A DNA stretch of 64,000 nucleotides from Pseudoalteromonas sp. OOF1S-7 (GCF_022347765.1 NZ_JAKRFZ010000006.1:124001-188000), one strand, 5' to 3'. Counted from the stretch's first letter, positions 36,142 through 45,660 are shown. Notes: generated by a model from the sequence alone, not told the origin. A program made the numbers and translations.

Positions 36142-36942
36142 CTAGTGATGGTGTAACTCACCGGCCAGTTGCTGTGCCAGCGTGATTTCATCCCGCGTCA
36201 TGCGTTGTTCCAGGTAATTTCTGGTCCACTCAACGCGACTATATACCTCACTGTCCTGATAGGTTTGCAAAAAGTAATGACTGTAAGCCAGTGCCTGAAT
36301 ATAGTTTTGTCCGCCAGTATCAGGGTCCAGGTACTGATAGCCACGGATCAACTGTAAGGTCGCTTTCTCACCACCCAGCAATGCGACTTGTTCAGTCACC
36401 TGATATTTTTGTGCCGTGAATACTTTCATGCGAGCAACCTGCTCATCTCTGGTGAGTGTGCTGAAATTCAGTGCCTGATGCACTTCTGTCGGGGCTAGTC
36501 GCCATAGTGTATCGGCTGCTTTATCAGAGCCCATTTTGGCTGCGTTTATTAGCTTCTGCACATAGTTTTCATCGCGGCTTGTATTGTTCAGGCAGTGTTG
36601 ATATCTGGTTGTCATGGTTTCGATTATCTCGTGCACTTCATCGCGAGATAATGCCTCTTCAAGCCATTGATTGAATGCTTCGTCGTTACGCGGAACGTTG
36701 CGACACTGGCGTATTTGCATGGCTTGTTTAAACCGTGTTTCAGCTGACTTGGCCTGCACCTGCTCGGGTTGCTGGCGTGTCGTGCTGACCATTTTATTCG
36801 TCAGGTCCGGATGCTGAACTTGTTTGACAATGGAATCTGCACCTTTGATATTCTCGGCGTCATTCTGTTCTATTGGGTAAAAGAGCTGTGCACAAATAAA
36901 AAGACAAAGGCCTGTCAGCATGCCAATAAGAGTACTACGCAT
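36142..36942 (-). CDS. Membrane-anchored helical protein, unknown
   Basis: About 266 residues from the ATG at 36942; an ATG 12 codons earlier at 36978 is possible. One N-terminal hydrophobic anchor (STLIGMLTGLCLFICAQLFY), then an all-helical periplasmic part resembling TPR-like pairs (QCRNVPRNDEAFNQWLEEALSRDEV, NYVQKLINAAKMGSDKAADTLWR). Ends ELHHH. Genes on both sides are exported proteins. No family recognised. Confidence 0.6.
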   Translation of the reverse strand: MRSTLIGMLTGLCLFICAQLFYPIEQNDAENIKGADSIVKQVQHPDLTNKMVSTTRQQPEQVQAKSAETRFKQAMQIRQCRNVPRNDEAFNQWLEEALSRDEVHEIIETMTTRYQHCLNNTSRDENYVQKLINAAKMGSDKAADTLWRLAPTEVHQALNFSTLTRDEQVARMKVFTAQKYQVTEQVALLGGEKATLQLIRGYQYLDPDTGGQNYIQALAYSHYFLQTYQDSEVYSRVEWTRNYLEQRMTRDEITLAQQLAGELHHH

Positions 36943-36995
36943 AAAAAGGGTACCTGTTGATGAAAGGTGCCGCTTCATGGAGGCGGCGCCCGAGA

Positions 36996-38330
36996 TTAAA
37001 ATCCGTTTTTAAGTGTCTGCTCCCGGTCCACCACTTTGCCCTGATGGATCACGGCGTGAATTTTTTGGGTATTCTGAATATCCTCTATCGGCGAGGCATC
37101 CAGGACCACGAAACTTGCCTGAGCACCGGTTTGTAGTGTGTTATCAATGCCCAGAAAGGAACCTGAGCGTGTGGTGGCTGCTGCCAGTGCTTGCCAGTTT
37201 GTCATGCCAGCCTGGGTGAATTTCAATATTTCTCTGTGCACAGAATAACCCTGAATAGTGCCGTAGTTACCGGCGTCAGTGCCTGCTAAAACGGTAACAC
37301 CGGCTTTTACCAGTGCGGCCAGGTTAGCGGTTCTTAGTGCATCCTGCTCACGCCATTTGGCTTCCCGATCGCCCCACTTCTTCATGGTTTCTTCGCTCTG
37401 GTAACCTGCAATGATGGCTGGGGTCGTCATGGCTTGCAGCAGCTCTGAGACGATCACCGTCTTGTCGAACAGAAAGTCCGTCAAGTCTGTGTGAACTGTC
37501 ATGGTTGGGATCACTACCATCTTTGCCTTGGCTATTCTGTTTGCCATGCCTGTCGGAATGGGGGTTCCCGGAATGTGCGTAAAGGCAGTGGCACCCACTT
37601 CGATGGCATCACTGACCTCCTGCCAGGTTTTAAGGTGGACGATGGTCTTGATCCCCAGCTGCTTGCTTTGCTGCACGATGGCCGCAAAGGTCGTCTTATC
37701 AATGGAAGGTTGATCGTCACTGGGCTGGTAGACCACTTTAATCACATCCGGTTTGGCTTTAGCAAGGCTCTGCACCTGAGCAATGGCTTCTTCGGGAGTC
37801 GACATAGTGCGTGTTTTCAGGCCGTATTCTGTACAGTGGCCCTCTGGCGCGGTGAGACAAGATAAGCTGCTGTAGATATCGGCACCCAAAAATGCGCCGG
37901 CTCTTTGCTGTTGTCGCGCGGCTACGAGGCCTTGCTCGTGGCCAAATAAGTCTACAAAGCCGGTCACTCCGGCATACAGCACGCGATGGGAGATTTTTTC
38001 AGTGCCGGCAAAATCTGATTTGGCATGAGGTGCCCGATTGCCGAAAGCATGAACATGCATGTCGATCAACCCCGGAATTAGCCAGCGATTATTTAGATCC
38101 AGTGTCTGACCTTTATAGCCGACTGGCGGCACGGGATATTCAGCGGCTATCTTACCTTGTTCTATCAGCACCGCACCGCGGCGGATCGTTTGCTGGTCGA
38201 CATCGACAATCTGAACCTGAGTGAGCAGCAGTGTGTCTGGTGAAGCAGCTGGCGTGTCACTCGCATAGCTAAACTGTAGCACCGAAAGCATGGCGAGTGC
38301 GCCTGAGAGCTTTGTTATTATTGTTTTCAT
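36996..38330 (-). CDS. Secreted amidohydrolase-family enzyme
   Basis: 444 residues starting at ATG 38330 with AAGGA upstream; a longer frame from 38669 lacks support. Signal peptide (ALAMLSVLQFSYA). Amidohydrolase motifs: IPGLIDMHVHAFG (metal HxH), IKTIVHLKTWQEV, FTHIPGTP and VLAGTDAGNYG (catalytic Asp). The periplasmic or secreted form with a composite beta-domain at both ends (AVLIEQGKI, IHAVIHQGKVVD) fits the imidazolonepropionase-like/prolidase subgroup. Substrate not determinable. Confidence 0.88.
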   Translation of the reverse strand: MKTIITKLSGALAMLSVLQFSYASDTPAASPDTLLLTQVQIVDVDQQTIRRGAVLIEQGKIAAEYPVPPVGYKGQTLDLNNRWLIPGLIDMHVHAFGNRAPHAKSDFAGTEKISHRVLYAGVTGFVDLFGHEQGLVAARQQQRAGAFLGADIYSSLSCLTAPEGHCTEYGLKTRTMSTPEEAIAQVQSLAKAKPDVIKVVYQPSDDQPSIDKTTFAAIVQQSKQLGIKTIVHLKTWQEVSDAIEVGATAFTHIPGTPIPTGMANRIAKAKMVVIPTMTVHTDLTDFLFDKTVIVSELLQAMTTPAIIAGYQSEETMKKWGDREAKWREQDALRTANLAALVKAGVTVLAGTDAGNYGTIQGYSVHREILKFTQAGMTNWQALAAATTRSGSFLGIDNTLQTGAQASFVVLDASPIEDIQNTQKIHAVIHQGKVVDREQTLKNGF

Positions 38331-38438
38331 TTGCTGGGTCCTTGAGCTGGAAGTGTTTTCTATTCGTGTTATGTCCAGTCTTATAGTGTGCCGATATAAC
38401 CGCAGTAGTGCAATGCAAAGCGCTCTGGACTGCGAATT

Positions 38439-38453
38439 GTAAAGGGGGTTTAC
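38439..38453. repeat. 15-bp GTAAA-G5-TTTAC element (reverse of 24906)
   Basis: Exact reverse complement of the element at 24906-24920. It lies 109 bases upstream of the amidohydrolase start. Confidence 0.55.
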
Positions 38454-38576
38454 GCCAGAGTCAGAGCGTTCCCACGCTAGGCATAACAGGCTTATCTCAC
38501 GTTTTATTGTTGTGGATGAAAAGTATGAATATTTGACTGTTTTTATATACAGTATTTTGTGATTTACTATGTGTTT

Positions 38577-38675
38577 ATGATTGCCGATGAGCCGGCATTT
38601 TACGAAAAACTGGGATATCGACTGGTCGCCCCGAAGAGCCAGGGCATGACCAAAAAGTTCCAGCCTCATAAATAA
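38577..38675 (+). pseudogene. GNAT acetyltransferase C-terminal remnant
   Basis: A 32-residue frame reads ...DEPAFYEKLGYRLVAP... then GMTKKFQPH, the tail pattern of GNAT acetyltransferases (the FYEKLGY helix-strand). No acetyl-CoA-binding part remains upstream; a promoter-like AT stretch precedes it. It ends 14 bases before the VOC gene. Confidence 0.6.
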
Positions 38676-38689
38676 GTTTAAGGGTGACT

Positions 38690-39112
38690 ATGAAACAGAA
38701 TATTGCGCACGTGGCACTGGTGGTTAATGACTATGATGAAGCGCTCGACTTTTATGTCGGTAAACTCAAGTTTGAGTTGATAGAGGATACCTATCAGGCG
38801 GAGCAAGATAAACGCTGGGTAGTCGTGGCACCGCCTAATTCTCAGGGAGTTGCTCTATTGCTGGCAAAAGCCTCTAAGCCTGAACAAAAACGCTGTGTTG
38901 GCGACCAGGCGGGCGGCCGTGTGTTTTTGTTTTTAAGCACCGACGATTTTTGGCGGGACTATGAAGCGATGAAAGCCGAAGAGATCCAGTTTGTGCGTGA
39001 GCCCGCGACACAAGACTATGGCACAGTGGCCGTATTTGAGGACTTGTATGGAAATTTGTGGGATCTGATCCAGTACAGCGATGACCATCCGATGTCTCGC
39101 AGGGGCTGCTAG
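38690..39112 (+). CDS. VOC-family (glyoxalase/dioxygenase fold) protein
   Basis: 140 residues, start ATG at 38690 with AAGGG upstream; a GTG two codons earlier is less likely. Typical VOC repeats: HVALVVNDYDEALDFYVGKLKFEL, then FLSTDDFWRDYEAMKAEEIQFVREP and FEDLYGNLWDLIQ, giving the paired beta-alpha-beta-beta-beta modules. Candidate metal ligands are the early His and the final Glu region (AVFEDLYGNLWDL). Could be glyoxalase-, fosfomycin- or bleomycin-resistance-like; substrate unknown. Confidence 0.85.
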   Translation: MKQNIAHVALVVNDYDEALDFYVGKLKFELIEDTYQAEQDKRWVVVAPPNSQGVALLLAKASKPEQKRCVGDQAGGRVFLFLSTDDFWRDYEAMKAEEIQFVREPATQDYGTVAVFEDLYGNLWDLIQYSDDHPMSRRGC

Positions 39113-39228
39113 CATCAATAGCCACATGACGAGGTCGGGGTGAACAAACGATACTTACTGATGAGTTTTTCTAAATAGAGTACACTCATGCGCTCATCCA
39201 GTGTCATGTCTTTTGGGATCATATAACA

Positions 39229-39831
39229 ATGATAAAAGTGGATTACGCTCAGTATACTCTGGCAGAGCTTATGGAAGCTCAGCAGCAAATAACCGCCGAA
39301 TCGGAAAATTATCCAGCCTTGATGGCGGAATTACGCGCCCGGCAGGAAGAGGTAGATTTATACGAACAAAGTCAGGTGAAAGCGTCATTTCACAGTGTTG
39401 AAATGCGGGTGAAATTCATAGGGTATATGCAATTACTGGCTGCGCTAGTGATGACGGTTGGCCTGATAGTTGGCCCCTTTGTGTCGTGGTGGTCACTCAT
39501 TAGCCTGCCCTTTATCGTGCTGAGTGCGGCGGCTGGTTACACCGCTATTAGTGAGCAGGTAAAGTGGTACTGGCTATCCATACTGAATCAGGGGTTACAG
39601 GTTGTCAGCTTCTCTTTTGGGGTGCTTAATTATAAATATACCGGGCTGGGTGGTATCCAAATTGGTTTTACCTGGCTGAAAGAGTTCGAGCTGTCTTTTG
39701 GCATTCTGCTCTCTTCGACTGTTCACCTTACGGGGCATGCTGGCGCGTTTTCGGAGAGTGCCATTCACATTGATGTACTTGCTTTGGTGTTTATTGTCGC
39801 TTTGCTTACTATGCGAGAACGTCAGCGATAG
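39229..39831 (+). CDS. Membrane protein with four predicted helices
   Basis: 200 residues. A soluble helical start (YTLAELMEAQQQITAESENYPALMAELRARQEE) precedes a hydrophobic part (FIGYMQLLAALVMTVGLIVGPFVSWWSLISLPFIVLSAAAGYTAI, then VVSFSFGVLNYKY, FGILLSSTVHLTG and IDVLALVFIVALL). No family recognised. The only start is ATG 39229 and its ribosome site is weak. Confidence 0.6.
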   Translation: MIKVDYAQYTLAELMEAQQQITAESENYPALMAELRARQEEVDLYEQSQVKASFHSVEMRVKFIGYMQLLAALVMTVGLIVGPFVSWWSLISLPFIVLSAAAGYTAISEQVKWYWLSILNQGLQVVSFSFGVLNYKYTGLGGIQIGFTWLKEFELSFGILLSSTVHLTGHAGAFSESAIHIDVLALVFIVALLTMRERQR

Positions 39832-40011
39832 CCTCGTTTTAGCGTTTAACGTGGCCACCCAAGCAGCCTGTCTTACCCGCCCTGCTTATACCTTAATAGT
39901 CTTACTTATTCTTATTGTGAATATGTGATAGTATATCCTGATTGTGTTGTGCGAGCTGTTGCCAGTAAAGATAGTGGTGTACTCAGCTTGTTGATTAAGA
40001 AAGGTAAATAG

Positions 40012-40401
40012 ATGTTATTTGAGTTAGAAACCTATACCCGTCACGCTAAGTGGCTGGGCCTGGCCGCCATTGGTGTCTCTGTGCTTGCCTGGACAGTAGA
40101 GTTAATGGGTGCCGTTTATGTTTGTCCTTACTGCCGTGTGCAGCGTACTGTGATTGGCCTGCTCGGCCTGATTTTATTCTCGGGTGCTGCGCGTCACTGG
40201 TTGGGTAAGTATGCGGCGCTGGTCATGGGATTCTTTGGTGCAGTGGTGGCTGCTAACCAGCACTTTATGGGGTGGAAAAAGATTTCTGCTGGTAAGTTTA
40301 CATTCAATGATACCCTGATCATTGATCCTTTCTTGCTGTCTGGCCTGGCAATGACGGCAATTATTGGCTTAGTTTGGTTAGTCACCCGGCAGGAAAAGTG
40401 A
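40012..40401 (+). CDS. DsbB-like membrane protein with one CPYC pair
   Basis: 129 residues with AAAGG upstream. Four hydrophobic helices and the DsbB-type VCPYCRVQRT with Cys 38 and Cys 41, followed by IGLLGLILF. True DsbB has a second periplasmic Cys pair; none exists here, and the second loop (MGWKKISAGKFTFNDTLIID) is Cys-free. It may pass electrons between quinone and a specific partner, or be a divergent DsbB/VKOR-like protein. Isolated gene. Confidence 0.7.
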   Translation: MLFELETYTRHAKWLGLAAIGVSVLAWTVELMGAVYVCPYCRVQRTVIGLLGLILFSGAARHWLGKYAALVMGFFGAVVAANQHFMGWKKISAGKFTFNDTLIIDPFLLSGLAMTAIIGLVWLVTRQEK

Positions 40402-40498
40402 TTGTCTCTGGCGTCATTGTGTTTACTATTAAAGTGATTTGATTAAATGTGCTGGTGCAGCTGTTGAGGTGTCAGTATGTTTGCTTTAAGGAAATACG

Positions 40499-41305
40499 AT
40501 GCAGTATGACATGTACATTGTAGATGCCTTTACCCAGGCACAATTTAAAGGCAATTCGGCTGCGGTGGTCCCGGTTACGCAATGGCCAATAGACGCAACA
40601 ATGCAGCACATCGCGGCTGAAAACAACCTCTCCGAAACGGCTTTTATCCGCTCTGTAGAGACCGCTCAGGGCGATCACTTCGAGATCCGCTGGTTTTCTC
40701 CGCTGACAGAAATTGATTTTTGTGGTCATGCGACACTCGCGGCGTCGTTTGTGATTTTTAATCACTTAGGTGTGCAGGGAGAAATTACCTTTATCACCCG
40801 TGAGGTGGGCCGCTTAACGGTTAATCAGCTGACCGATCAGCGCATTGAGATGAGTTTTCCCAATCAAAAACCTGAGCCCCTAGTTCAGGTGCCTGGCGCT
40901 TTACTGGAGGGGTTGTCTGAGCAGCCTGTACAGGTACTCAGGAATCGACAAGCCTACTTTGCCGTGTTTGATAACGCGGCTGTGGTCGAGCAGCTGACCT
41001 ACCACAGTGATGTACTTAAACAACTGGCCCCGTTTGACGTGGTGGCAACTGCGCCTTCAGAGCAATACGATTTTACTTCCCGCTATTTCTGGCCTGCCAA
41101 CGGTGGTGACGAAGATCCGGTAACCGGTTCCATTCACGCCGGACTGGCCCCTTACTGGGCTAAGCGCCTGGGTCGCAGCGAGCTGGTGGCCTATCAGGCG
41201 TCGCAGCGCGGTGGGGTGTTGCACTGTCAGGTGGGGGAAGAGCGGGTGCTGGTTTCCGGGTTTGCTGTGTTGTATTTGCAGGGCACAATTTTTATCGCGG
41301 ATTAA
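40499..41305 (+). CDS. PhzF/YddE-family isomerase-like protein
   Basis: 268 residues with TTAAGGAAA upstream. PhzF signatures: QYDMYIVDAFTQAQFKGNSAAVV, the catalytic-Glu segment ENNLSETAFI, WFSPLTEIDFCGHATLA and DEDPVTGSIHAGLAPYW. The fold is a two-domain diaminopimelate-epimerase-like barrel. PhzF itself isomerises a phenazine precursor; most homologues, as probably here, have unknown substrates. It stands alone, with a terminator just after the stop. Confidence 0.93.
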   Translation: MQYDMYIVDAFTQAQFKGNSAAVVPVTQWPIDATMQHIAAENNLSETAFIRSVETAQGDHFEIRWFSPLTEIDFCGHATLAASFVIFNHLGVQGEITFITREVGRLTVNQLTDQRIEMSFPNQKPEPLVQVPGALLEGLSEQPVQVLRNRQAYFAVFDNAAVVEQLTYHSDVLKQLAPFDVVATAPSEQYDFTSRYFWPANGGDEDPVTGSIHAGLAPYWAKRLGRSELVAYQASQRGGVLHCQVGEERVLVSGFAVLYLQGTIFIAD

Positions 41306-41306
41306 G

Positions 41307-41345
41307 CAAAGCCCGAAGCGTCGCGCTTCGGGCTTTGTTGTTTTT
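41307..41345. terminator. Bidirectional terminator between PhzF-like and RND genes
   Basis: CAAAGCCCGAAGCG pairs with CGCTTCGGGCTTTG, a 14-bp stem with a 3-base loop, followed by TTGTTTTT on the plus strand. It separates two convergent genes. Confidence 0.85.
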
Positions 41346-44300
41346 AGGCCGGTTTTTCATCCTTAATAACAGCGACCAGCAATGCCGGTAAAAAGGTCAG
41401 GCTGAGCAGCGTTGAGACCAGAATACCGCTGAGTACGATAATACCTACGCCGCGATACAGCTCGGTGCCCTCTCCGGGGATCAGCACCAGAGGCGCCAGA
41501 CCAAAAATAGTGGTGGTGGTTGACATCAGTATTGGTCTGAGGCGTTTTGCCACAGCCTGCTGAACCGCATCTTTGACCTTTAGCCCCTGCTCCATTACAT
41601 AGCGGCGAGTCTGATCCACAATCAGGATAGGGTTATTGACCACAGTACCCAGTAGGATCAAAAAGCCCAGCATAGTGATCATATCAAACGGCTGATGGAA
41701 GGCACTGAGCCCCATTGCAGACAGGGCACTGTTGATGCCATTCACAGTCACCAGTCCTAGCAAGCCACCGGCCATGCCCAGCGGTACGGTTGCCAGAATA
41801 AACAACGGGTAACGCCAGTGTGTAAAAATCGCCACCAACAGCAGATAGCTCAGCACCAGTGCTATCACAAAGTTACCAGACAGCGACGACTTAGTGGCCT
41901 CCAGCTGATCTGCCGCGCCACTGATGTTGACCTTAATACCCTGGGCAATTTTGCCTTGCTGCCAGAGGTTAGGTAACAGTTGCTGACGGACTATCTGCTC
42001 GGCTGTTTCCAGTGCAACGTCTCTGGGTGGAATGATATAAACAGTGACGGTGCGGTTGCCATCAACGCGGCGCACTGAGTTACTGTTTTTACTTTCAACC
42101 AGATCGGCCAGCGCATTGAGTGGCAGAATTTGCCCGTTGGGCGCGATGATAGGCGTGGTGGACAGCTGCTCTATGGTCTGGCGGTTGCCCGCGCCACTGA
42201 ACAGGAACATGTCGATTTTGTCATCGTTCAGGATGAACTCGTCTACGTACGCGCCATCACTCATAGCAGCCACCGCGTAACCGAAATCCCGGTTGTCGAG
42301 GTTAAGCTCCGCCAGTCGCGCCCAGCGAGGCTGGATCTCAATCAGTGGCTGGTCGAGTGTCAGCGACCTGGGGTCGGAGTTGATCTGGGGCTTATCAAAT
42401 AGTTTATCTGCTTCTGCATACACAGCTTCCGCCGCACTGTACAGATCGGTGATATTCGCACCGGCAATATCGACGGCCACGGCGCGTGTTCCGCCATCGT
42501 TGCTGGAAATAATTGAGCCACGCGCTGAGAATGCACGCATGCCTTCATAGCTTTTGAACTTGTCTGTGATGGCATTCATCATCTGATTGATATGCTCCGG
42601 CTCGACCGGGGCACTTAAGAACCAAATCCGCCCAACCGACACCGACATAGCGTAGTATTCCAGCGGTGGCATAGCCGTTTTACCAGCTAAAAAGTCGCTG
42701 TTGTCGGCCTGTACATAATCATCAAAATAGGCGCGCAACTCGGTGCCAATTTTTTCCATTTCGGTCAGGTTATAGTTGGGCGGCGCTATCATCATAGAGA
42801 AGGCTTTGGGCTCCTCCCCTTCCGGCAGGTATTCGGCGGCAGGCATTAACGTCGCAGCCAGGCCCATAATAACCACAATAAACGCGGCACTGGCAATGCG
42901 TGCCTGAGTGGTGGTGCGGGTAAACAGCTGAGACAACTTCAGCCAGTAGGTGCCCAGTTCAACCTGACGCTTTTCTTCCAGATCCTGTTTTTTGCCAAAA
43001 TTTGCCAGCGCTACGGGCACCACAAAAATGGCGACAAGCATAGAGGCGATAATGGCACCAGAAATGGCAATCGCAATATCTGAGTAGAGTTGTCCGGCCT
43101 CCTGCTGCACAAATAAAATCGGCGCGAACACCAGTACTGTGGTAGCGGTCGATGCCAGTACCGCAGGCCAGACTTCTTTCACGCCGTTGATGGCGGCTAA
43201 GCGCCGGCTGATCCCTTCGCGTTTGGCCTGAACAATAGATTCCAGCACCACTATGGTGTTATCCACTGTCATGCCGATGGCAAAGGCAACACCGGCCAGC
43301 GAGATCACATTGATGGTGCGGCCAAAGCTCATCAGCGCAAAGAACGCGGCGATGGTACATAACGGGATCCCCATCACGCCAACCAGCGTCGCGCGGCCTG
43401 AGCGCAGGAAGAAGTACATGACCAAAGTGGCCAGCAGTGCGCCCAGCGCCAGGTTGGTCCAGACGTTCTCTAGCGAGCTTTTTACATAGCGTACATCGTC
43501 GCTGAGCAGGGTCAGCTCCAGGCCGTTTTGTGCCAGTAATTGTTGATTAATCTCTTCAACCACAGGCAACATTTGCTCTTTAATATCGAGTACATTTGAG
43601 CCGCTTTCGCGACGCACCGACAGGCGTAAAGTTCGCTCTCCGTTCGAATAAGACACGCCGCGCGTTTCGAAGTGATCCAGGGTAACGCTGGCCACATCTT
43701 TGAGCAGTACATTGGCATTGCCATCACGCTTGATGATCAGGTTTTCCAATTCACCGAGTTGCTCAAAACGGCCAATCACACGCAACAGGTAGCGGCTTTC
43801 ACCACTTTCGATGTCGCCCCCTGAGGTATCACGGTTACGGTCGCGGATCACGGTTCTGACATCGCTCAGGCTGATGCCGCGCTGGGCGAGGCGTGCGGCG
43901 TCGACCTTGATTTGGATCTGTCGTTGTGCGCCACCCCCAATACCCACCTCAGAGACACCAGAGACGCTTTCCATACGGGGTCGAATATAATCTTCGGCAT
44001 AATCTCGCAGCAGGTCCATGTCCAGTTGTAATGGATTACCCGGCTGGGGTTTAAGCAGGAAAAACATAAAGGCGTTGCTGGAGAAGGAGCTGGAAAACAG
44101 CCGAGGCTGGTCGACATTTTCCGGATAAGCGGGCACCTGACTAAGCGCATTGTTGACCCGGATCAGGGCATCGTTGACCTCAACGCCGAAGGGGAACTCC
44201 AGCTCTATGGTGGCCTCGCCCATCTCGGCAAATGAGATCATACGTTGCAGGTTTGGCAAACTGCGCAGATAGCGCTCCTGTTCAATCAGGATCTCTTTTT

Positions 44301-44472
44301 CTACATCCTGTGGCGTGGCGCCGGGCCAGCCCGTTTGCACCGTAATGGTTCTGACTTCCAGGTCCGGGATCATCTGTACGGGAATGTTCAGGGCTGATAC
44401 CAGGCCCAAAATGGTGGTGATCAGGACCACCACGGCCACTAAGGTGCCGCGTTTTACCGCTGATTCTATCAT
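41344..44472 (-). CDS. RND efflux pump inner-membrane transporter
   Basis: 1042 residues, the usual length for an RND permease. Periplasmic start motif GWPGATPQDVEKEI, TM helices with the conserved GMTVDNTIVVLES (Asp of the proton relay), the repeated late half (FHQPFDMITMLGFLILLGTVVNNPILIVDQTRRY) and RPILMSTTTTIFGLAPLVLIPG. It works with the adjacent membrane-fusion protein and an outer-membrane factor, whose gene is not present here. The genes overlap by four bases. A Fur-like box upstream suggests iron-controlled expression. Confidence 0.95.
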   Translation of the reverse strand: MIESAVKRGTLVAVVVLITTILGLVSALNIPVQMIPDLEVRTITVQTGWPGATPQDVEKEILIEQERYLRSLPNLQRMISFAEMGEATIELEFPFGVEVNDALIRVNNALSQVPAYPENVDQPRLFSSSFSSNAFMFFLLKPQPGNPLQLDMDLLRDYAEDYIRPRMESVSGVSEVGIGGGAQRQIQIKVDAARLAQRGISLSDVRTVIRDRNRDTSGGDIESGESRYLLRVIGRFEQLGELENLIIKRDGNANVLLKDVASVTLDHFETRGVSYSNGERTLRLSVRRESGSNVLDIKEQMLPVVEEINQQLLAQNGLELTLLSDDVRYVKSSLENVWTNLALGALLATLVMYFFLRSGRATLVGVMGIPLCTIAAFFALMSFGRTINVISLAGVAFAIGMTVDNTIVVLESIVQAKREGISRRLAAINGVKEVWPAVLASTATTVLVFAPILFVQQEAGQLYSDIAIAISGAIIASMLVAIFVVPVALANFGKKQDLEEKRQVELGTYWLKLSQLFTRTTTQARIASAAFIVVIMGLAATLMPAAEYLPEGEEPKAFSMMIAPPNYNLTEMEKIGTELRAYFDDYVQADNSDFLAGKTAMPPLEYYAMSVSVGRIWFLSAPVEPEHINQMMNAITDKFKSYEGMRAFSARGSIISSNDGGTRAVAVDIAGANITDLYSAAEAVYAEADKLFDKPQINSDPRSLTLDQPLIEIQPRWARLAELNLDNRDFGYAVAAMSDGAYVDEFILNDDKIDMFLFSGAGNRQTIEQLSTTPIIAPNGQILPLNALADLVESKNSNSVRRVDGNRTVTVYIIPPRDVALETAEQIVRQQLLPNLWQQGKIAQGIKVNISGAADQLEATKSSLSGNFVIALVLSYLLLVAIFTHWRYPLFILATVPLGMAGGLLGLVTVNGINSALSAMGLSAFHQPFDMITMLGFLILLGTVVNNPILIVDQTRRYVMEQGLKVKDAVQQAVAKRLRPILMSTTTTIFGLAPLVLIPGEGTELYRGVGIIVLSGILVSTLLSLTFLPALLVAVIKDEKPA

Positions 44473-45560
44473 TGTAAGTTACCTGTCCTGGCGCTTATCT
44501 GAAGTTGTGTGCCTTCCTTTAATAGCTCAATGCCTGTAGTGATCACCGGCTCATTTCCTGTCAGGCCGGTTACGGCAACATAGTCTGGTCGGGTGGCGGT
44601 GATGGTTACCATTTTCCGTTTGGCAGTGTTGTTATCGGCAATAAACACGCTGCTGCCGCCATCCGGGTGTTGTTTAACCGCCTTTTTAGGGATCCAGACC
44701 GCACCGTCTTGTGCGCTCAACAGCAGATCGGCCTGAGCTGACATACCTGGAGTAAATTGCGCATGCACCGCCATGGAGTCGGTTAAATCTATGTGGGCGG
44801 TGAAGGTGCGGCTGGATGGGTCAGTCACAGCGACGATGCGGCTGATCTGTGCCTTGATGGGCTTAGCTGCGTTGATATCAGGCGTGACCATAACAGGCAG
44901 ATTGGGCGTTGAGCGCAACAGAGGAAAGTATTCCTGCGGCACATTGACCACAATCCGCAAGTCCGACTCGGCAACCAGAGTAAAGAGTGAGTTGCCCGGC
45001 GTGACCCACTCGCCCAAGTCCACGGTACGTTGTCCAATGACGCCTGTAAAGGGGGCATACAGTGTGTGGCGATTGAGCTTTTCCTGGGCTAAAGAAACCT
45101 GAGCTCGTTGTTTTATCAGCTCAGCTTTGGCATTGGCCAGCGCCGCGGTACGCTCACCAATCAGCGTTTGTGCCACGCTTTGCTTTTTAGACAGGGCTTC
45201 CACCTCATCTAACAGCCGCTGCGCTTCATCGACCGATATTTTTGCCGCCTGAGCACCGGCTTTGGCCTGGGCCAGATTTAATTCGGCCAGTGTGGCGTCG
45301 AGTTTGAGTAAAGGCGCCCCTTTTTTGACGGTATCACCCGCATCAACAAGTAAAGTTTGCACCAGCCCCGACTCCTGGCTGGCCAGCTGTGCATGGTGCC
45401 TGGCTTCTACTGAGCCGCTGAGTGTCATCACCCTGGGTTGCTTAGTCGCACTGGGGGTATAAACCTCAACTTGTGTGGTTTGCGCTGCGCCCGTATTGCT
45501 GTAAAACAACACGGTGGTGATCAGTATAACGCTTGCGATAACGCGTGCGGTAATCTGCAT
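44469..45560 (-). CDS. RND membrane-fusion (periplasmic adaptor) protein
   Basis: 363 residues with an N-terminal signal/anchor (ARVIASVILITTVLFYSN). Lipoyl halves (VQTLLVDAGDTVKKGAPLLKLDATLAELNLAQA and YAPFTGVIGQRTVDLGEWVTPG), a coiled-coil hairpin, and a beta-barrel (VWIPKKAVKQHPDGGSSVFI) follow. It bridges the RND pump to an outer-membrane channel. First gene of the operon, sharing ATGA with the pump gene. AGAGG precedes the ATG and abuts the Fur-like box at 45568-45586. Confidence 0.94.
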   Translation of the reverse strand: MQITARVIASVILITTVLFYSNTGAAQTTQVEVYTPSATKQPRVMTLSGSVEARHHAQLASQESGLVQTLLVDAGDTVKKGAPLLKLDATLAELNLAQAKAGAQAAKISVDEAQRLLDEVEALSKKQSVAQTLIGERTAALANAKAELIKQRAQVSLAQEKLNRHTLYAPFTGVIGQRTVDLGEWVTPGNSLFTLVAESDLRIVVNVPQEYFPLLRSTPNLPVMVTPDINAAKPIKAQISRIVAVTDPSSRTFTAHIDLTDSMAVHAQFTPGMSAQADLLLSAQDGAVWIPKKAVKQHPDGGSSVFIADNNTAKRKMVTITATRPDYVAVTGLTGNEPVITTGIELLKEGTQLQISARTGNLQ

Positions 45561-45567
45561 ATAAGCC

Positions 45568-45586
45568 TCTAATGATAATAGTTTTC
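45568..45586 (-). promoter_or_regulatory. Fur-box candidate upstream of the RND operon
   Basis: TCTAATGATAATAGTTTTC matches 14 of 19 positions of GATAATGATAATCATTATC, including the uninterrupted core AATGATAAT. It sits 8 bases before the adaptor start, overlapping the ribosome-site region. Confidence 0.55.
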
Positions 45587-45660
45587 ATTTGATTCTATGG
45601 GTCTTTTGCCCAACAAGCATGCGATTTGCGATTAAACATGCGTTTTTTGCTATTTATGGT

